Below, piece after piece: positions 44,958 through 56,045 of a stretch of 64,000 nt of DNA. This DNA is from Arenicola marina (Eukaryota; Annelida; Polychaeta; Arenicolidae), in NCBI GenBank assembly GCA_964019135.1, contig OZ025257.1, positions 21,231,971-21,295,970 of the forward strand, in the 5' to 3' direction. The notes beneath the pieces were generated by a model. It did not search any database. It was given only the letters and a program-made list of their open reading frames with translations, and had not been told where the DNA came from. The first letter of the stretch is position 1, and the number at the start of each line of letters is the position of its first letter. Position numbers and translations under genes: made by a program.

Positions 44958-46161
44958 CTGAGTTCACTGCACTCGCTCACTCGCATCGCTAACTCAATTC
45001 ACTTCACTTACATCCCTAACTCACTTCACTTCTCTCGTATCGCTAACTCACTTCAGTCGCATCGCTAACTCACTTCACTTCACTCGCATCGCTAACTCAC
45101 TTCAGTTCACTCGCATCGCTAACTCACTTCACTTCACTCGCATCGCTAACTCACTTCAGTTCACTCGCATCGCTAACTAACTTCACTCCACTCGCATCGC
45201 TAACTCACTTCACTTCACTCGCATCGCTAACTCACTTCACTTCACTCGCATCGCTAACTCACTTCACTTCACTCGCATCGCTAACTCCCTTCACTTCACT
45301 CGCATCGCTAACTAACTTCACTCCACTCGCATCGCTAACTCACTTCACTTCACTCGCATCGCTAACTCACTTCAGTTCACTCGCATCGCTAACTCACTTC
45401 AGTTCACTCGCATCGCTAACTAACTTCACTCCACTCGCATCGCTAACTCACTTCAGTTCACTCGCATCGCTAACTCACTTCAGTTCACTCGCATCGCTAA
45501 CTCACTTCAGTTCACTCGCATCGCTAACTCACTTCACTTCACTCGCATCGCTAACTAACTTCACTTCACTCGCATCGCTAACTCACTTCACTTTACACGC
45601 ATCGCTAACTCACTTCACTTCGCTAGCATTGCTAACTCACTTCACTTCACTCGCATCGCTAACTCACTTCACTTCACTCGCATCGCTAACTCACGTCACT
45701 TCACTCGTATCGCTAACCCACTTAACTTCACTCGCATCGCTAACTCACTTCACTCGCATCGCTCACTTCACTCGCATCGCTAACTCATTTCACTCCACTC
45801 ACATCGCTAACTCACTTCACTTCACTCGCATCGCTAACTCATTTCACTCCACTGACATCGCTAACTCACTTCACTTCACTCTCATCGCTAACTCACTTCA
45901 CTTCACTCACATCGCTAACTCACTTCAGTTCACTCGCATCATTAACTCACTTCACTCGCATCGATAACTCACTTCACCTCACTCGTATCGCTAACTCACT
46001 TCAGTTCACTCGCATCGCTAACTCACTTCAGTTCACTCGCATCGCTAACTCACTTCACTCGCATCGCTAACTCACTTCACTTCACTCGCATCGCTAACTC
46101 ACTTCACTCGCATCGCTAACTCACTTCACTTCACTCGCATCGCTAACTCATTTCACTTCAG
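44958..46161. repeat. 27-bp minisatellite (about 45 units)
   Basis: The core word TCGCATCGCTAACTCACTTC is followed by ACTTCAC or AGTTCAC, with unit starts 27 bases apart (for example ATCGCTAAC at 45061, 45088, 45115). Units lacking five bases (22 bp) appear toward the right end. The nine-codon period leaves short open frames, which are not genes. Confidence 0.95.
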
Positions 46162-46623
46162 ACACACTCTTGGTCGACCGACGGAGTACTGGCTTGTTCT
46201 TCCACCTGGTACCGTAACCATGATTTAAATATAGCTCACGTATTACTCATGACTAACATTTACTACCGTTAATCGATTTCCGTGGATGCTATCTAACACG
46301 GAAGATGGACTAATGGGGAGTTGTCTGTTTATGCATTACATCACCAATTGATCGACTTCCTCCTTCCTCTCCTCCGCGTTATGATAGAAAACCTCTGACA
46401 TTTGCACAGATCGCCTAAAACTACAATGACAACAGCAATTGCTGCTACTCGGCCTGTCAGGTCATCACGTCTGGCTTGAAGGCTATTGTGCCGGGTCGTC
46501 ACGAAATATCATGAATATGGAGCTGCGCAATGGGTTGGCCGTGGGCTATTGGGTGAAATGGAGGTAGCCCTTCTATCAGTGAATGGTGGTTGGCTTAAGT
46601 AGGATGCGTAATCCGCTGTAGGT
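46162..46623. other. Unique DNA
   Basis: Nothing recognised. No open frame longer than about 60 codons with a credible context. Confidence 0.4.
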
Positions 46624-46838
46624 CATGTCGTGAGGACGATGGAAGGGATCAAGGTAGGATGAAGCCATGTCTCTGGAAGTAACCCCCTACCCGTTGGTGA
46701 CAAAAGACTTGGGATCTTTATCATGCATTGAGTGCCATTTGTACATGTGGGGCTCGAACAAAGCACCGGTTCCTTGGATTGGCCAAGACGAGCACACTTG
46801 GCAATAGCCGAACGCGCTGACCACTGGGCCACGGGGTG
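46624..46838 (-). mobile_element. tRNA-derived SINE, divergent copy
   Basis: On the reverse strand the head carries an A box (TGGCCCAGTGG, 46821-46831) and a B box (GTTCGAGCCCC, 46749-46759). The body has GATAAAGATCCCAAGTC, GGGTAGGGGGTTACTTCC and AGACATGGCTT, ending in CGACATGACC. The body belongs to the same family as the other copies, but the head differs enough to suggest another subfamily or tRNA source. Confidence 0.75.
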
Positions 46839-47613
46839 ATTCCACTTGAATGGTACGCCCTCGCGGCGGTGTATGGAATCAGGTACATGTTTGTTTTGTT
46901 ACTTATTATATGGGCACTTAGAACAAAATGATCAGTGTCAGCGTGAACAAATTGGATGCATCAGAAATAAAAAAAAAAATTTCTCTACGTGGGAACTCCT
47001 GCGAAACGTTCATATAAAAACGTATTTTCTTCCGCGTGTGAAATAATTGCAATTGGGACGCACTATGCAATGTTATTATCCGCATTTACATTTTATGTTC
47101 CTAATAACGGAAAAAAAACTCGTTAACATATTGCTGCTATACCCAGTCGGTCGCCAGTCTCGTTGCTTTATATAACCCCGCAAAGGAGTCTGGGACATCA
47201 CGGTTTGAATTACCAGCGCCATAATTAACCTAATGGCGAGTATATGTTGCGGCGCCCTCTGAATGGAAGAAGCCTTAGGTGCCGCGCCGGCGCTAAAATG
47301 CTTCCGGCTTCGGCGAGTTGACATCGATCGCTGGGCCATTGAGTAGCGCCATCTAGTGAGTGTCGCCCGTCACGTCAATATTGCCGTCGGAAGTTTGACT
47401 GGTACAGGAAGAATTGGGAGAGTGACAAAATCTAAAGGTGGGGTGATGGGCCTGGATGGGGGGGGGGGCAGGAGGCAATTTTTTAGGTATGACATGTTTT
47501 ATGCTGCTCAGCTCAGGGAACGAGCGTATCGCAATATGAGCACAAGGGCGAGGTAAGAAAGAGAAATTCTGCTTCAGGGTATAAAGGAATCCCCTACTTT
47601 TTTCGAAGCAAGA
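46839..47613. other. Unique DNA with a poly-G run
   Basis: A poly-G run lies at about 47458-47468. The 60-93-codon open frames on both strands have no recognised features. Confidence 0.4.
47345..47359 (-). promoter_or_regulatory. CTCF-like motif
   Basis: On the reverse strand the site reads TCACTAGATGGCGCT, matching the CTCF core consensus at 14 of 15 positions, including the AGATGGCGC core used by fly CTCF. Confidence 0.3.
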
Positions 47614-47850
47614 CATGAAATCTTTATCTCCCACGAAGGCAGGCGTTCGCTTAAATATGTTTTACTGGAACCCAGGAATAGGGCTTATCTATCATGAAAT
47701 CTTTATCTCCCACAAAGGCAGGCGTTCGCTTAAATATGTTTTACTGGAACCCAGGAATAGGGCTTATCTATCATGAAATCTTTATCTCCCACAAAGGCAG
47801 GCGTTCGCTTAAATATGTTTTACTGGAACCCAGGAATAGGGCTTATCTAT
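47614..47850. repeat. 79-bp tandem triplication, nearly perfect
   Basis: Copies start CATGAAATCTTTATCTCCCA at 47614, 47693 and 47772. They are almost identical (one visible G/A difference after CTCCCAC). The near-identity suggests a recent duplication or an assembly effect. Confidence 0.95.
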
Positions 47851-49569
47851 CAGGGGACCACTATCTAATCAGGTGTTTTGGGCCATTTTTGTATACATGA
47901 AGGTGATAATGAGCCGGGAAGACCCGAGTTCATAGTACGTGATAGGTTTATATGCCTTGGAGCCGGAAGGGATTTATCAAAGTACAGTACTCTAAAAAAA
48001 ACTACATGTTCGTTTTGTGTTATCCCTGTTCGACTGTATACGAGCTTAGCAGGGACTTACAACTATTTGTCTGTGGTTCACAGTATCACACCCAAAACAT
48101 GCAGCGACTTTTGTGCACATGAAGATTCAACAGAGCAACAGAGCCATTTCTAAGTAATAGTAACCTCAACCAAAACCGGCAGCAAATATGGTTATCATGG
48201 CTATTCTTTTTCCACTGCGTATTGTAAGCGCAGGTCACTCTTCCAAAGGTACACCAAAGTTTCAATTTGTTGATATTTTTGTTACGAGTACTTCATTCTC
48301 GATAAGCACTGTCTTGCCTGCCTAGCATGGCCAACGGAACTGCTTTTCAAAATACAAATACATGTAAAACTCGCGTTAGATGATATATCACGTAACCCAT
48401 AACTGACACTGCGAAGAAGATACTTCTTAGTAGCCGTGGCATGTGATTCAGCTGACGAAATGAATCACCACATAGTGGTGTGGGGTTGATATACGGCTGG
48501 TCCATTGAAGATGTCATTCCCGATTTGTCCCCGCCAAGCCGAAAAAGTAATGTTTGAAATACAACGCGTTGACAGTTCGCTTACATGCTTTATATTTTCC
48601 ATTTACATACGTCAGTAGGTTAAAAAAAGGACCAGTTCTAAGCGCCCTCAAAGCCGATATTCATAGACAAGAGACAAGAGGCACTACGGTGTACCCATAT
48701 CGGTAAAGAAAAAGACAAAATTGTATTCAGGCCCAGCGAAAAAAACGATTTGATTTGCTCGTGAATAGATCAATCAGGGCATTTAGTTCGCTGAGCTGCT
48801 TCCTGTTTTTTATGCTTTCACGAATCGCCTGTTCGGCCTCTTGAACGGCCAATGCAGATCCGCATATAGAGTTTTAGCAGAGAAGAGGCCGCCGGTAGGG
48901 CATCGTTGGTCGCACAAAGGTCACCCAGTGTGCCATCTCTTAGAATCTACCGCAACTGGCAAGCCGTCTACCATTAAACTGATAAAAGAAGAGTGGGACA
49001 CAGCGCTACGCAAGCTTTCTAAACGACGAGATCTCGATTGGCGTCTTGGAGATGTTTGTGGGTCAATCAGAGAGCTGAATTTGGTTAAGCCATCGATATC
49101 AGACTTCGTCTATCTCTCGTTGTCGTCATTTTGTTCCATCCTGCTTCCTCAAGCTGTCTCACCGGCTTCCGTTATCTCCGTAGACATTCCGCATCTGTTC
49201 CTGTAACAGGGTGAAGTGACGGGTCGATACTCGGTGACCTTCACCTTCGTCATCACACGTTCAGGTCACGTGATCCTGCCATTGGTGATTTGGTCCAACT
49301 GGTTGGATGTCAGGCTAGTAGTGTGTGAGGGGAGACGGGGGAGGGCACAATAAACCTATGCAAATCGAATCCCTTTGCCGTTTCAGTGTTTTCACCGGAA
49401 AGTCGTTCGGCTCTCTTAGTTAATGTCGTTTCCTGTCCTGTCAATATTGTTTTCTCTCCCTGGGATGATTTAATTGGATGGATTTCCTTTGAAGCCGATC
49501 ATTCAAGCGATTTCTTGCCTTCTCGTGCACACTTGGTCGTTGCCTATTGTGATTCGTTATATATTCAAG
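47851..49569. other. Unique DNA, no supported gene
   Basis: The longest frame of interest is 48841-49206 (121 codons). Its translation is of mixed composition but matches no family I recognise and lacks clear splice or start context. Confidence 0.4.
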
Positions 49570-49806
49570 ACGCTTTGACTTCTTTGTGGTCATATCGCGT
49601 CAATGGGAGAAGGAAGCGTAGAGCGGAGCCATGTCCCCGGAGGTAACCCCTACTCTTTGCGAAGGACGACATATGATTTTAACCTGCGACCACACAGATA
49701 TGACCAGAGCGGGCTCGAACCACCGATTCACGTACCGTTAGGCTCTCGGGTGGCCAGCGCGCTCCATGCGAGCGCCCTAACCTACTGAGCTATCGAGGCG
49801 GCCCCA
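49570..49806 (-). mobile_element. tRNA-derived SINE, copy 3
   Basis: On the reverse strand the A box is TAGCTCAGTAGG (49781-49792) and the B box is GGTTCGAGCCC (49711-49721). The body has CATATCTGTGTGGTCGCAGG, CAAAGAGTAGGGGTTACC, CCGGGGACATGGCTCCGCTC and CTTCTCCCATTGACGCGATA. It is close to the copies at 30751 and 51588. Confidence 0.88.
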
Positions 49807-50937
49807 TTCCATTGTGACACCGGCTCCTCGGATAAACCCATAATGTAATGAGCGACTGCGGGTACTGAAAGGCTACTTCCAAAAGTCACCATTTGAAATC
49901 CCTCTGGTTGAAATTTACAGATGTTCGTGCGTGAATATGCACCTGATATGGCTTCTCGTGCCAGATCAAATGGCTTTATACTCTATAATCACCTAGTTTC
50001 GGACGTGATATGGGTAACTTGTTCTGAGTTAAACCCACCTCGCAATCAATATCATATGGATCTTCTCAATATTGTGATTCGTGCGGCAAAACAAAGCCAG
50101 GATGCATCATGTGGGTGGAATCACTGCAAGGTTTACGTCAACTTCCCTGTACACATTAGGCGGAGAATTCCGCGCGCATCAGACCCACCACAACCCATTT
50201 CCGGTGACCTTGACCTTAAGATACACACCCATACTACACACACACCACGCCAACGATGGAACTAACACCGGAAACGACATGGCTTATTACTCCGCCCCGC
50301 CTGTCACCACACAGAGCTCACACACTCACAGCTCTCATATAAAGAAGTTATCTGTCTCATCCTCTCCTCCCGTCTCCCTCTCTTCATCCAAGGCTCAGCC
50401 CTGTGATGTAGATGTCAGATTCTGTGGAGTGTGGCGTGGATGGTGCTGGTGGTGGTGCTAGGCTGGTTATCGGGGGTTGAATCGTACGTGCGCTAGCGGC
50501 CGTGGGCTGAGAGAGAGAGAGAGAGGGGGGGGGTGGGGGGAGGAGGGGGTGAGTGTATGCCAATATAAAGTGGTTATGACCTTGAGGTCGCTGCGAGGGA
50601 GGCTCACTTATCTGACGGACCCACAAGATTATCCTAAACGCAGAAAAACTGATGGAACGGCCTAACTATCCATCATCAAGGGGTCCCCCCAGGTTACGGA
50701 AGCGAGGCGGTCGCGTCGGCGGGACTATGGTAGGCAGGATGGGAGTGGAAGGGGGTGGGGGTCACAGGGAGGAACGATGGTACGGCCTTGGGGGTCGGGG
50801 TGGGGGCTGGGGGGGTGGGGGGTGAGCACGGCGTCTACGAGGAGCCCTTTCAATCATAGTGTCGCCCATATATAGGGTATAGTCTCATTATACGTGAACT
50901 CGGTGTTGCATGAAATTGTTGGGGCATGAAATTGAAA
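49807..50937. other. Unique DNA with GA and G-rich tracts
   Basis: A GA dinucleotide tract followed by poly-G lies at about 50508-50545, with G-rich sequence at 50740-50825. No gene is supported. Confidence 0.45.
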
Positions 50938-51095
50938 TAGGACGAACATAGTTTAAACTGTGAGAGGCGAACTCACAAAGTGGCTGGAGTGAACTTGGTT
51001 AACCGAATCGAAAGAACATTAAAGGGACGAATATAGTTTATAGTGTGAGAAGCGTGATCACAAATGGATGGAGTAGACTGAGATAGTTAACTGAC
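50938..51095. repeat. Imperfect tandem duplication of about 85 bp
   Basis: GACGAACATAGTTTAAACTG at 50941 recurs as GACGAATATAGTTTATAGTG at 51026. Both are followed by similar GTGAGA, CACAAA and TGG-GAGT blocks and end in GTTAAC. Divergence is around 20-25%. Confidence 0.7.
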
Positions 51096-51587
51096 TATAC
51101 CTTCATCGTACTTTCCTTGAATGTTGGTCGTAATAACCTTCATAGCTTCACAACGGATGTTGTTATTGCATCAAAACGGTAGTTAATATTGACGAAAGCA
51201 TTCCAGAATCCACCGATATGTGTATAAAGCTGCGGTTTAAGCGAAAAGATACAAAATTGCATTCTTTACAGAAAAACTGCAAGACGTTATTGAATACAAA
51301 AAGTTATTCATTTGCGATTAATATTAATGTATTTGATCCGATGGAAGACACGTTTGCTCTATCCTATTGCAGTACAAACAAATTTTGCAACGTTAAAACG
51401 TATTTATGGGGGGTAGTAGATTATCGGTCATAATTGTACGATCGAACTATATGTCTCACGGTTTTTAGAACTGAACAGTCGGAACAGGGTGGGCGTTTTT
51501 ATTCCTGTTTCATTTCAATCTGTGGTAATCAGTGCTTTCTTATATATAATAAATCAACCACCATGTTGCAATCAAACGTCATATCTT
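51096..51587. other. Unique AT-rich DNA
   Basis: The open frame at 51218-51433 (71 codons) is not recognised. Nothing else is supported. Confidence 0.4.
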
Positions 51588-51842
51588 ATCCCGATAGCTT
51601 AGTGGGTTAGAGCGCTCGCCTTGAGTGCTCTGGCCACCTGAGAGGCTAACGGCACGTGGCTCGGTGGTTCGAGCCCCGCTGTGGCCATGTCTGTGTGGTC
51701 GCAGGATAAAGATCCCATGTCCTTCTTCACAAAGAGTAGGGGGTTACCCCCGGGGACATGGCTCCACTCTCTTTTCCTTCTCCCATTGACGCGATATGAC
51801 CAACAATGGTTCAATCGTCCTGAATATACAGCCAGCCACCCT
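51588..51842 (+). mobile_element. tRNA-derived SINE, copy 2 (best-preserved head)
   Basis: A box TAGCTTAGTGGG at 51595-51606 and B box GGTTCGAGCC at 51666-51675. The first 90 bases read like a tRNA with an extended variable region. The body includes CATGTCTGTGTGGTCGCAGG, AAGATCCCATGTCCTTCTTC, GGGGTTACCCCCGGGGACAT and CTTCTCCCATTGACGCGATA, with CTGAATATACAGCC at the 3' end. No poly-A or simple-repeat tail is obvious. Confidence 0.9.
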
Positions 51843-52454
51843 AATTGAGAGTCATTATCTAGATACCTGCATACGTCGCTCACCCTGGGTGAATCCTGAT
51901 GAATGATGCATGTATTTTTTATTACCTGGCGGACGACTGCAACGCCCCCACGTGGGCGGTGCTCCAGACCTCTGGTGGACACGGCACCGTCTGGCGGTCA
52001 CACAGGGCACTGACCACATATATCATGCAGGGGGAGTCGAGAGCGGGTTAGGAATCGATCATTTGCATACCGGATTAAAATAAATGGGGGGGTGGATTTC
52101 GTTTCATGCCGGGACGCCTAAAGCGCCAGACACGCTCTACCAGGCCACGCAATATACACCTGTGTTTCCTGTCTCAGTTTGGCAATGTGAGGGAAGAGGG
52201 GGGGGGGGTGGAGAGGGCGGCTTAGGGGGTTTGGTTGCAGTGGGTAGGTGGGTCGGTGGAGGGGGGTGGGGGAAGGGGGGAGGGGGTCAGCTGCCGCACC
52301 GACAAGCGGTCTCTCTTTCCTAATATTTAATCAATTCGATCCATTCGCTAGCGGCTGATGTTTACAGCGGTGTTATTTCAGGTTATAAAATTTAGAATAG
52401 ATGGTACCCACCGCTTCTATAGATAGACTGGCTGACAGCATGATAGGCAGACAG
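51843..52454. other. Unique DNA with a G-rich tract
   Basis: G-rich sequence lies at about 52190-52290. No gene is supported. Confidence 0.45.
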
Positions 52455-52525
52455 ACTGACACAGCTAGAAAGACATACAGCTAGACAGACATACAGCTAA
52501 ACAGACATTCAGCTAGACAAACAGC
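52455..52525. repeat. 16-bp minisatellite
   Basis: CAGCTA recurs at 52462, 52478, 52494 and 52510, in units like CAGCTAGACAGACATA. Confidence 0.85.
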
Positions 52526-52734
52526 CAGCCACACAGGAATCAAGCAATCGAGCGTGGGGCTTCGACCATGAGGTCTGGTTGAGGTCAGTGTTCCACAGAT
52601 ATCTGTTGCAGGCCTGGTCGACTGGCTGGTTGGCTGGCCGTCCGTGGCAGCTAGGGACTGTAATCGGTCTGTGAGATGTTGCACCCTGCGCTTGACAGCT
52701 GTTTAATGTTCACACGTCTTGATATAGACACACA

Positions 52735-52950
52735 ATGAGCCACCACAGGTCGGATCCGCCCCGAGACGAAGCACGGGGCATGGGCGGTGGGCGTGGGCAG
52801 TGGCTGGCGGGGGCGAGCGGGGGCGGGGAGAGGGCGGGGAGATGGCTGTGGCGTGGGCGGGGCGGGGCGGGGCGGGGACTAGGAGGTGGGCGTGGCGAGG
52901 GCGGGGGCGAGGGCGGGGGCGGAGGCTGGGACGGGGACGGGGGATGGGCT
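52735..52950. repeat. G-rich block including a GGGGC run
   Basis: GGGCGGGGCGGGGCGGGGAC near 52857 and GAGGGCGGGGGC repeats after it. The block lies directly outside the left arm of the foldback element. Confidence 0.8.
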
Positions 52951-53424
52951 GGGACACAGGCACAGTAAATCGACTGACACAGGTGATGGGGGGGGGGGGG
53001 CGGGGAGGGTCCGCACGGCCTACTAATAAACATAAATGTGTCCAACTCAGCCCTCTGAGTGCCTACCGACCCTCGCTTCAAGACCCCAAACCCGCCTCTT
53101 ACCGGCTTTGTCTCGTCCGCTCGATGCCGTAATCTGCTTCCCGGGTAATTTATCTTCTCATATATCTCCAACATCTCCAACTCATTTAGACATCACGACA
53201 CAAGCATTTATGTCGCTTACGAAGTAAACTTCAACAATCCCTCGTTCCCTGGTCGGCCATTTCGCGCGACAACGTCGTATTTCAGCCGTGATTTTAAAAG
53301 GGACGACTGTGATTGGCCAGACCGCGAAAGTTTGAAATTGCTGTGACAGCGGGTGTTTGTTATCGCAAGCCAATGTGGAATTTAATAGAGTAGTTGCACG
53401 CATGTTCAAATATTTGCACATCTC

Positions 53425-53720
53425 CCAATAAAAATGTTCAAATTAATTTTACATATGTTAAAATTAATGTTACATATGTTCTAACTAACGTTACATATGT
53501 TTAACTTAATGCTACATATGTTCAAGTTAATGTTAAATATGTATTTTTACACAATTTATCTTTTTTTTTTATATAAGTTCAAATTAAGTTTGCATAGTGT
53601 TAACGTTAACTTTACATGTGTTCAAATTAATTTTACATAAGTTTAAGTTAATTTTACATTTGTTCAAATTAATTTTACATTTGTTCAAATTAATTTTACA
53701 TTTGATCAAATAAATTTTAC
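53425..53720. repeat. 21-bp AT-rich tandem repeat, left arm of the foldback element
   Basis: ACATATG starts at 53451, 53472 and 53493 (21 bases apart). The unit resembles TGTTCAAATTAATTTTACAT. A degenerate continuation reaches about 53935. Confidence 0.85.
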
Positions 53721-54289
53721 ATATTTGAACATATGTGCCATTCATTTGGATATATGTATAATTTAATTACACATAAGTCCAATTCATTTAACATATGTGA
53801 CATTGAATTGTACCTATGTGCAAACAACTTATATGGACATATGGACTTGGACATGTTCAAATATTTTGTCCATAACTTGGACATATGTACAATTGACTTC
53901 TACATGTATTCAATAGGTACAATTTCAAAATTATTGAGATCATTAAATCAACCGTGAGTGGTACCCGGATGTGAAGCATTTCTCATCCAATGGAAGCAGC
54001 TGCTTGCGGGTATGAAGCCCAGCAGGCTCAAACAGATGAATAATGCATACATAAAAGGGTAAACTTATAACGTAGACAAGCTCTGCAAGCATAATGGGAG
54101 TATGTAAATTGTACTTGTAACAAATCGTGATACCATGTCTTTGGAGAGAGTAATATTATCATGATCAAATTCTAGGTTGAGCGTAGATCGATGTTGGGAC
54201 CGCGTGGTTTAATTAACCTTAAGAACTAGACTTATGACTCCATTTTCCAAGCATACAAATTAAACTTTTTAAGACCAGTTAGACTCTGC

Positions 54290-54545
54290 GGTGACTTTCA
54301 GACCCTTTAATGTCTTTCAGACCCTTGCAATCAGTGTTTTTAAGACTCTTGAGTGTCTTTCAGACCCGTCCAGAGTATCTATCACACCCCGAGTGTCTCA
54401 GGCCCCTTTGCCACGTTCACACCCCTGGCTATATCTTACAATGTCGGTGTCTATCGGACCCCATGTATTTGTGGGACCCATAGGTGTCTCTCGGACCCTA
54501 TATTTCTGTCAGATTCTATAGGTTTCTGTCGGACCCCATGTATTA
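54290..54545. repeat. Degenerate repeat of GTGTCTTTCAGACCC-like words
   Basis: Words such as GTCTTTCAGACCC, GTGTCTATCGGACCCCATG and GTGTCTCTCGGACCC recur at uneven spacing in the core of the foldback element. The unit length is not constant. Confidence 0.5.
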
Positions 54546-54887
54546 ATTTCTTTGCTCGTAAAATTATGATATGTCGTTAAATTAGCATGTAAAGTTACGC
54601 TTATGAGTTCTCTAACTCGTAAAACCAGGTCCAGAACTTCTGGCATAAGATTAGTTAATCTTAATCATCATAAATTAATCATATAAGGATATTATTAACC
54701 ACATAAGACAGGGAAGATATTAGTAATAACTGCGATGGAACAGTAACCAAAATGTGACCTAGGCTTCTGATATTCCCTGATTTTTGTCTGATTTCTTCCA
54801 AAATGAAATTCCCAGGTTTTTCTCTGCAATTTTTTTCATTATTTTCCATTTTCTGATCTGTAGGAACCCTGATATGTGTATATTTGG

Positions 54888-55080
54888 ACATCTGTGCAAC
54901 CGATTTAAAATTTGTGCAAATGATTTGAACATTGGTGCAAATGATTTGGACATATGTGCAAATGATTTGTACATATGTGCAAATGATTTGAACATTTGTG
55001 CAAATGATTTGAACATGTGCAAATGATTTCGACATTTGTGCAATTGATTTGGACATATGTGCAAATGAATTGGAAATGTG
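54888..55080. repeat. 21-bp AT-rich tandem repeat, right arm of the foldback element
   Basis: Units like TGTGCAAATGATTTGAACAT recur every 21 bases. The reverse complement aligns with the left-arm unit, so the two arrays are inverted homologues. Confidence 0.88.
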
Positions 55081-55794
55081 TCAATATTTGAACATTAATG
55101 TGCAAATACTCCATTAAATTTCACTTTGGCTTGCCATCGCTTGTGATTGGAAGCAGCCAAAAGTAGACCGGAAGTTTTACCAGTCTCCTAATGGCCCACC
55201 AGGTAACGAGGGATTGTTCTACTATTCCTCATAAGCGACATGAATGCTTGTGTCGTGATATGTAAATGAGTTGGAGATGTAGTTGTTGGTATGAAAAGCA
55301 AGATAAATTAGCCGGGGAAGCAGATTACGGTATTGAGCGGACGAGACAAAGCCGGCAAGAGGGGCATTTGGGGTCTTGAAGCGAGGGTGGGTAGGCGCTC
55401 AGCGGACTGAGTTGGACACCTTCTTCTTTATTAGTAGGCCGTGCGGACCCTCCCCTCCCCCCCCCCCCCCCCCACACCCTGTGTCAGTCGATTTACTTTG
55501 CCTGTGGGCTTGGACGAGGGAAGGAGCGGGCGCAGGGGTAGGATTTGGGTCTGTGGATAACCACGTGGGTTTAGGGTGGAAGGGGTGGTAGTGATCATTG
55601 GGCTCATCAGGTCTGGGCTGATCCTGAACCCGTGACTGCGAGCAGTCCGGACGCGCACCACGGCGGAGGTGAACGATGCGGTGGAAGATTCGGACAGCGG
55701 GGGGGGGGACATGGGAGAGATCCAGGATGTGAAGGCGAGAGAAAGGAGAACTTGAAGAAAGAGAAAAATGGTAACCAATGGCAACAAGTACATA

Positions 55795-56045
55795 AAAGAG
55801 AAATGGAAGAGAGGAAATCGTATAGCGGAAGAGAAGGGTGTGGCAGGGTGGAGGTGTGAAATAGAAGGGCAAGAAGCTTATAGGCGAAAAGAGAAGGGCG
55901 TGGCAAGGTGTGGGTGTGAAATGGAAAAGCAAGAAGCTTATAGGCGAAGAGAGAAGGGTATGGCATGGTGGGGGTGTGAAATGGAAGAGCCAGAAGCGCA
56001 TAGGCGAAGAGAGAAGGCTGTGGCTAGGTGGGGTGTAAAGTGGAC
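55795..56045. repeat. 60-bp minisatellite (about four units)
   Basis: ATAGGCGA starts at 55880, 55940 and 56000. The unit includes AGAGAAGGGCGTGGCAAGG and TGTGAAATGGAAAAGCAAG. The 20-codon period gives an open frame (55768-56061) with a basic repeat around EAYRRKEKGVA. No other gene evidence exists. Confidence 0.88.

Larger units (their letters stand above)
52957..55512. mobile_element. Foldback-type transposable element candidate, 2.5 kb
   Basis: The left arm (52957-53430) and the right arm (about 55080-55512) are reverse complements at roughly 80% identity. Shared blocks include AGTAAATCGACTGACACAGG, GGTCCGCACGGCCTACTAAT, CTCGCTTCAAGACCCCAAA, GGCTTTGTCTCGTCCGCTC, ATCACGACACAAGCATT and GCAAGCCAA. 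Both arms run inward into AT-rich 21-bp tandem repeats in opposite orientation. Long inverted arms with internal tandem repeats are the hallmark of Foldback/Galileo-like elements. The core (53960-54880) shows no transposase, so the copy would be non-autonomous. The outer ends and any target-site duplication are not defined. Confidence 0.65.

Noticed and set aside
48841..49206. 121-codon open frame
   Set aside because: Composition is plausible, but I recognise no family, and no promoter, start context or splice sites support it.
30751..51842. Functional tRNA genes
   Set aside because: A and B boxes are present, but the spacing is too long for a normal tRNA and the same 150-base body follows each head, as expected for SINEs.
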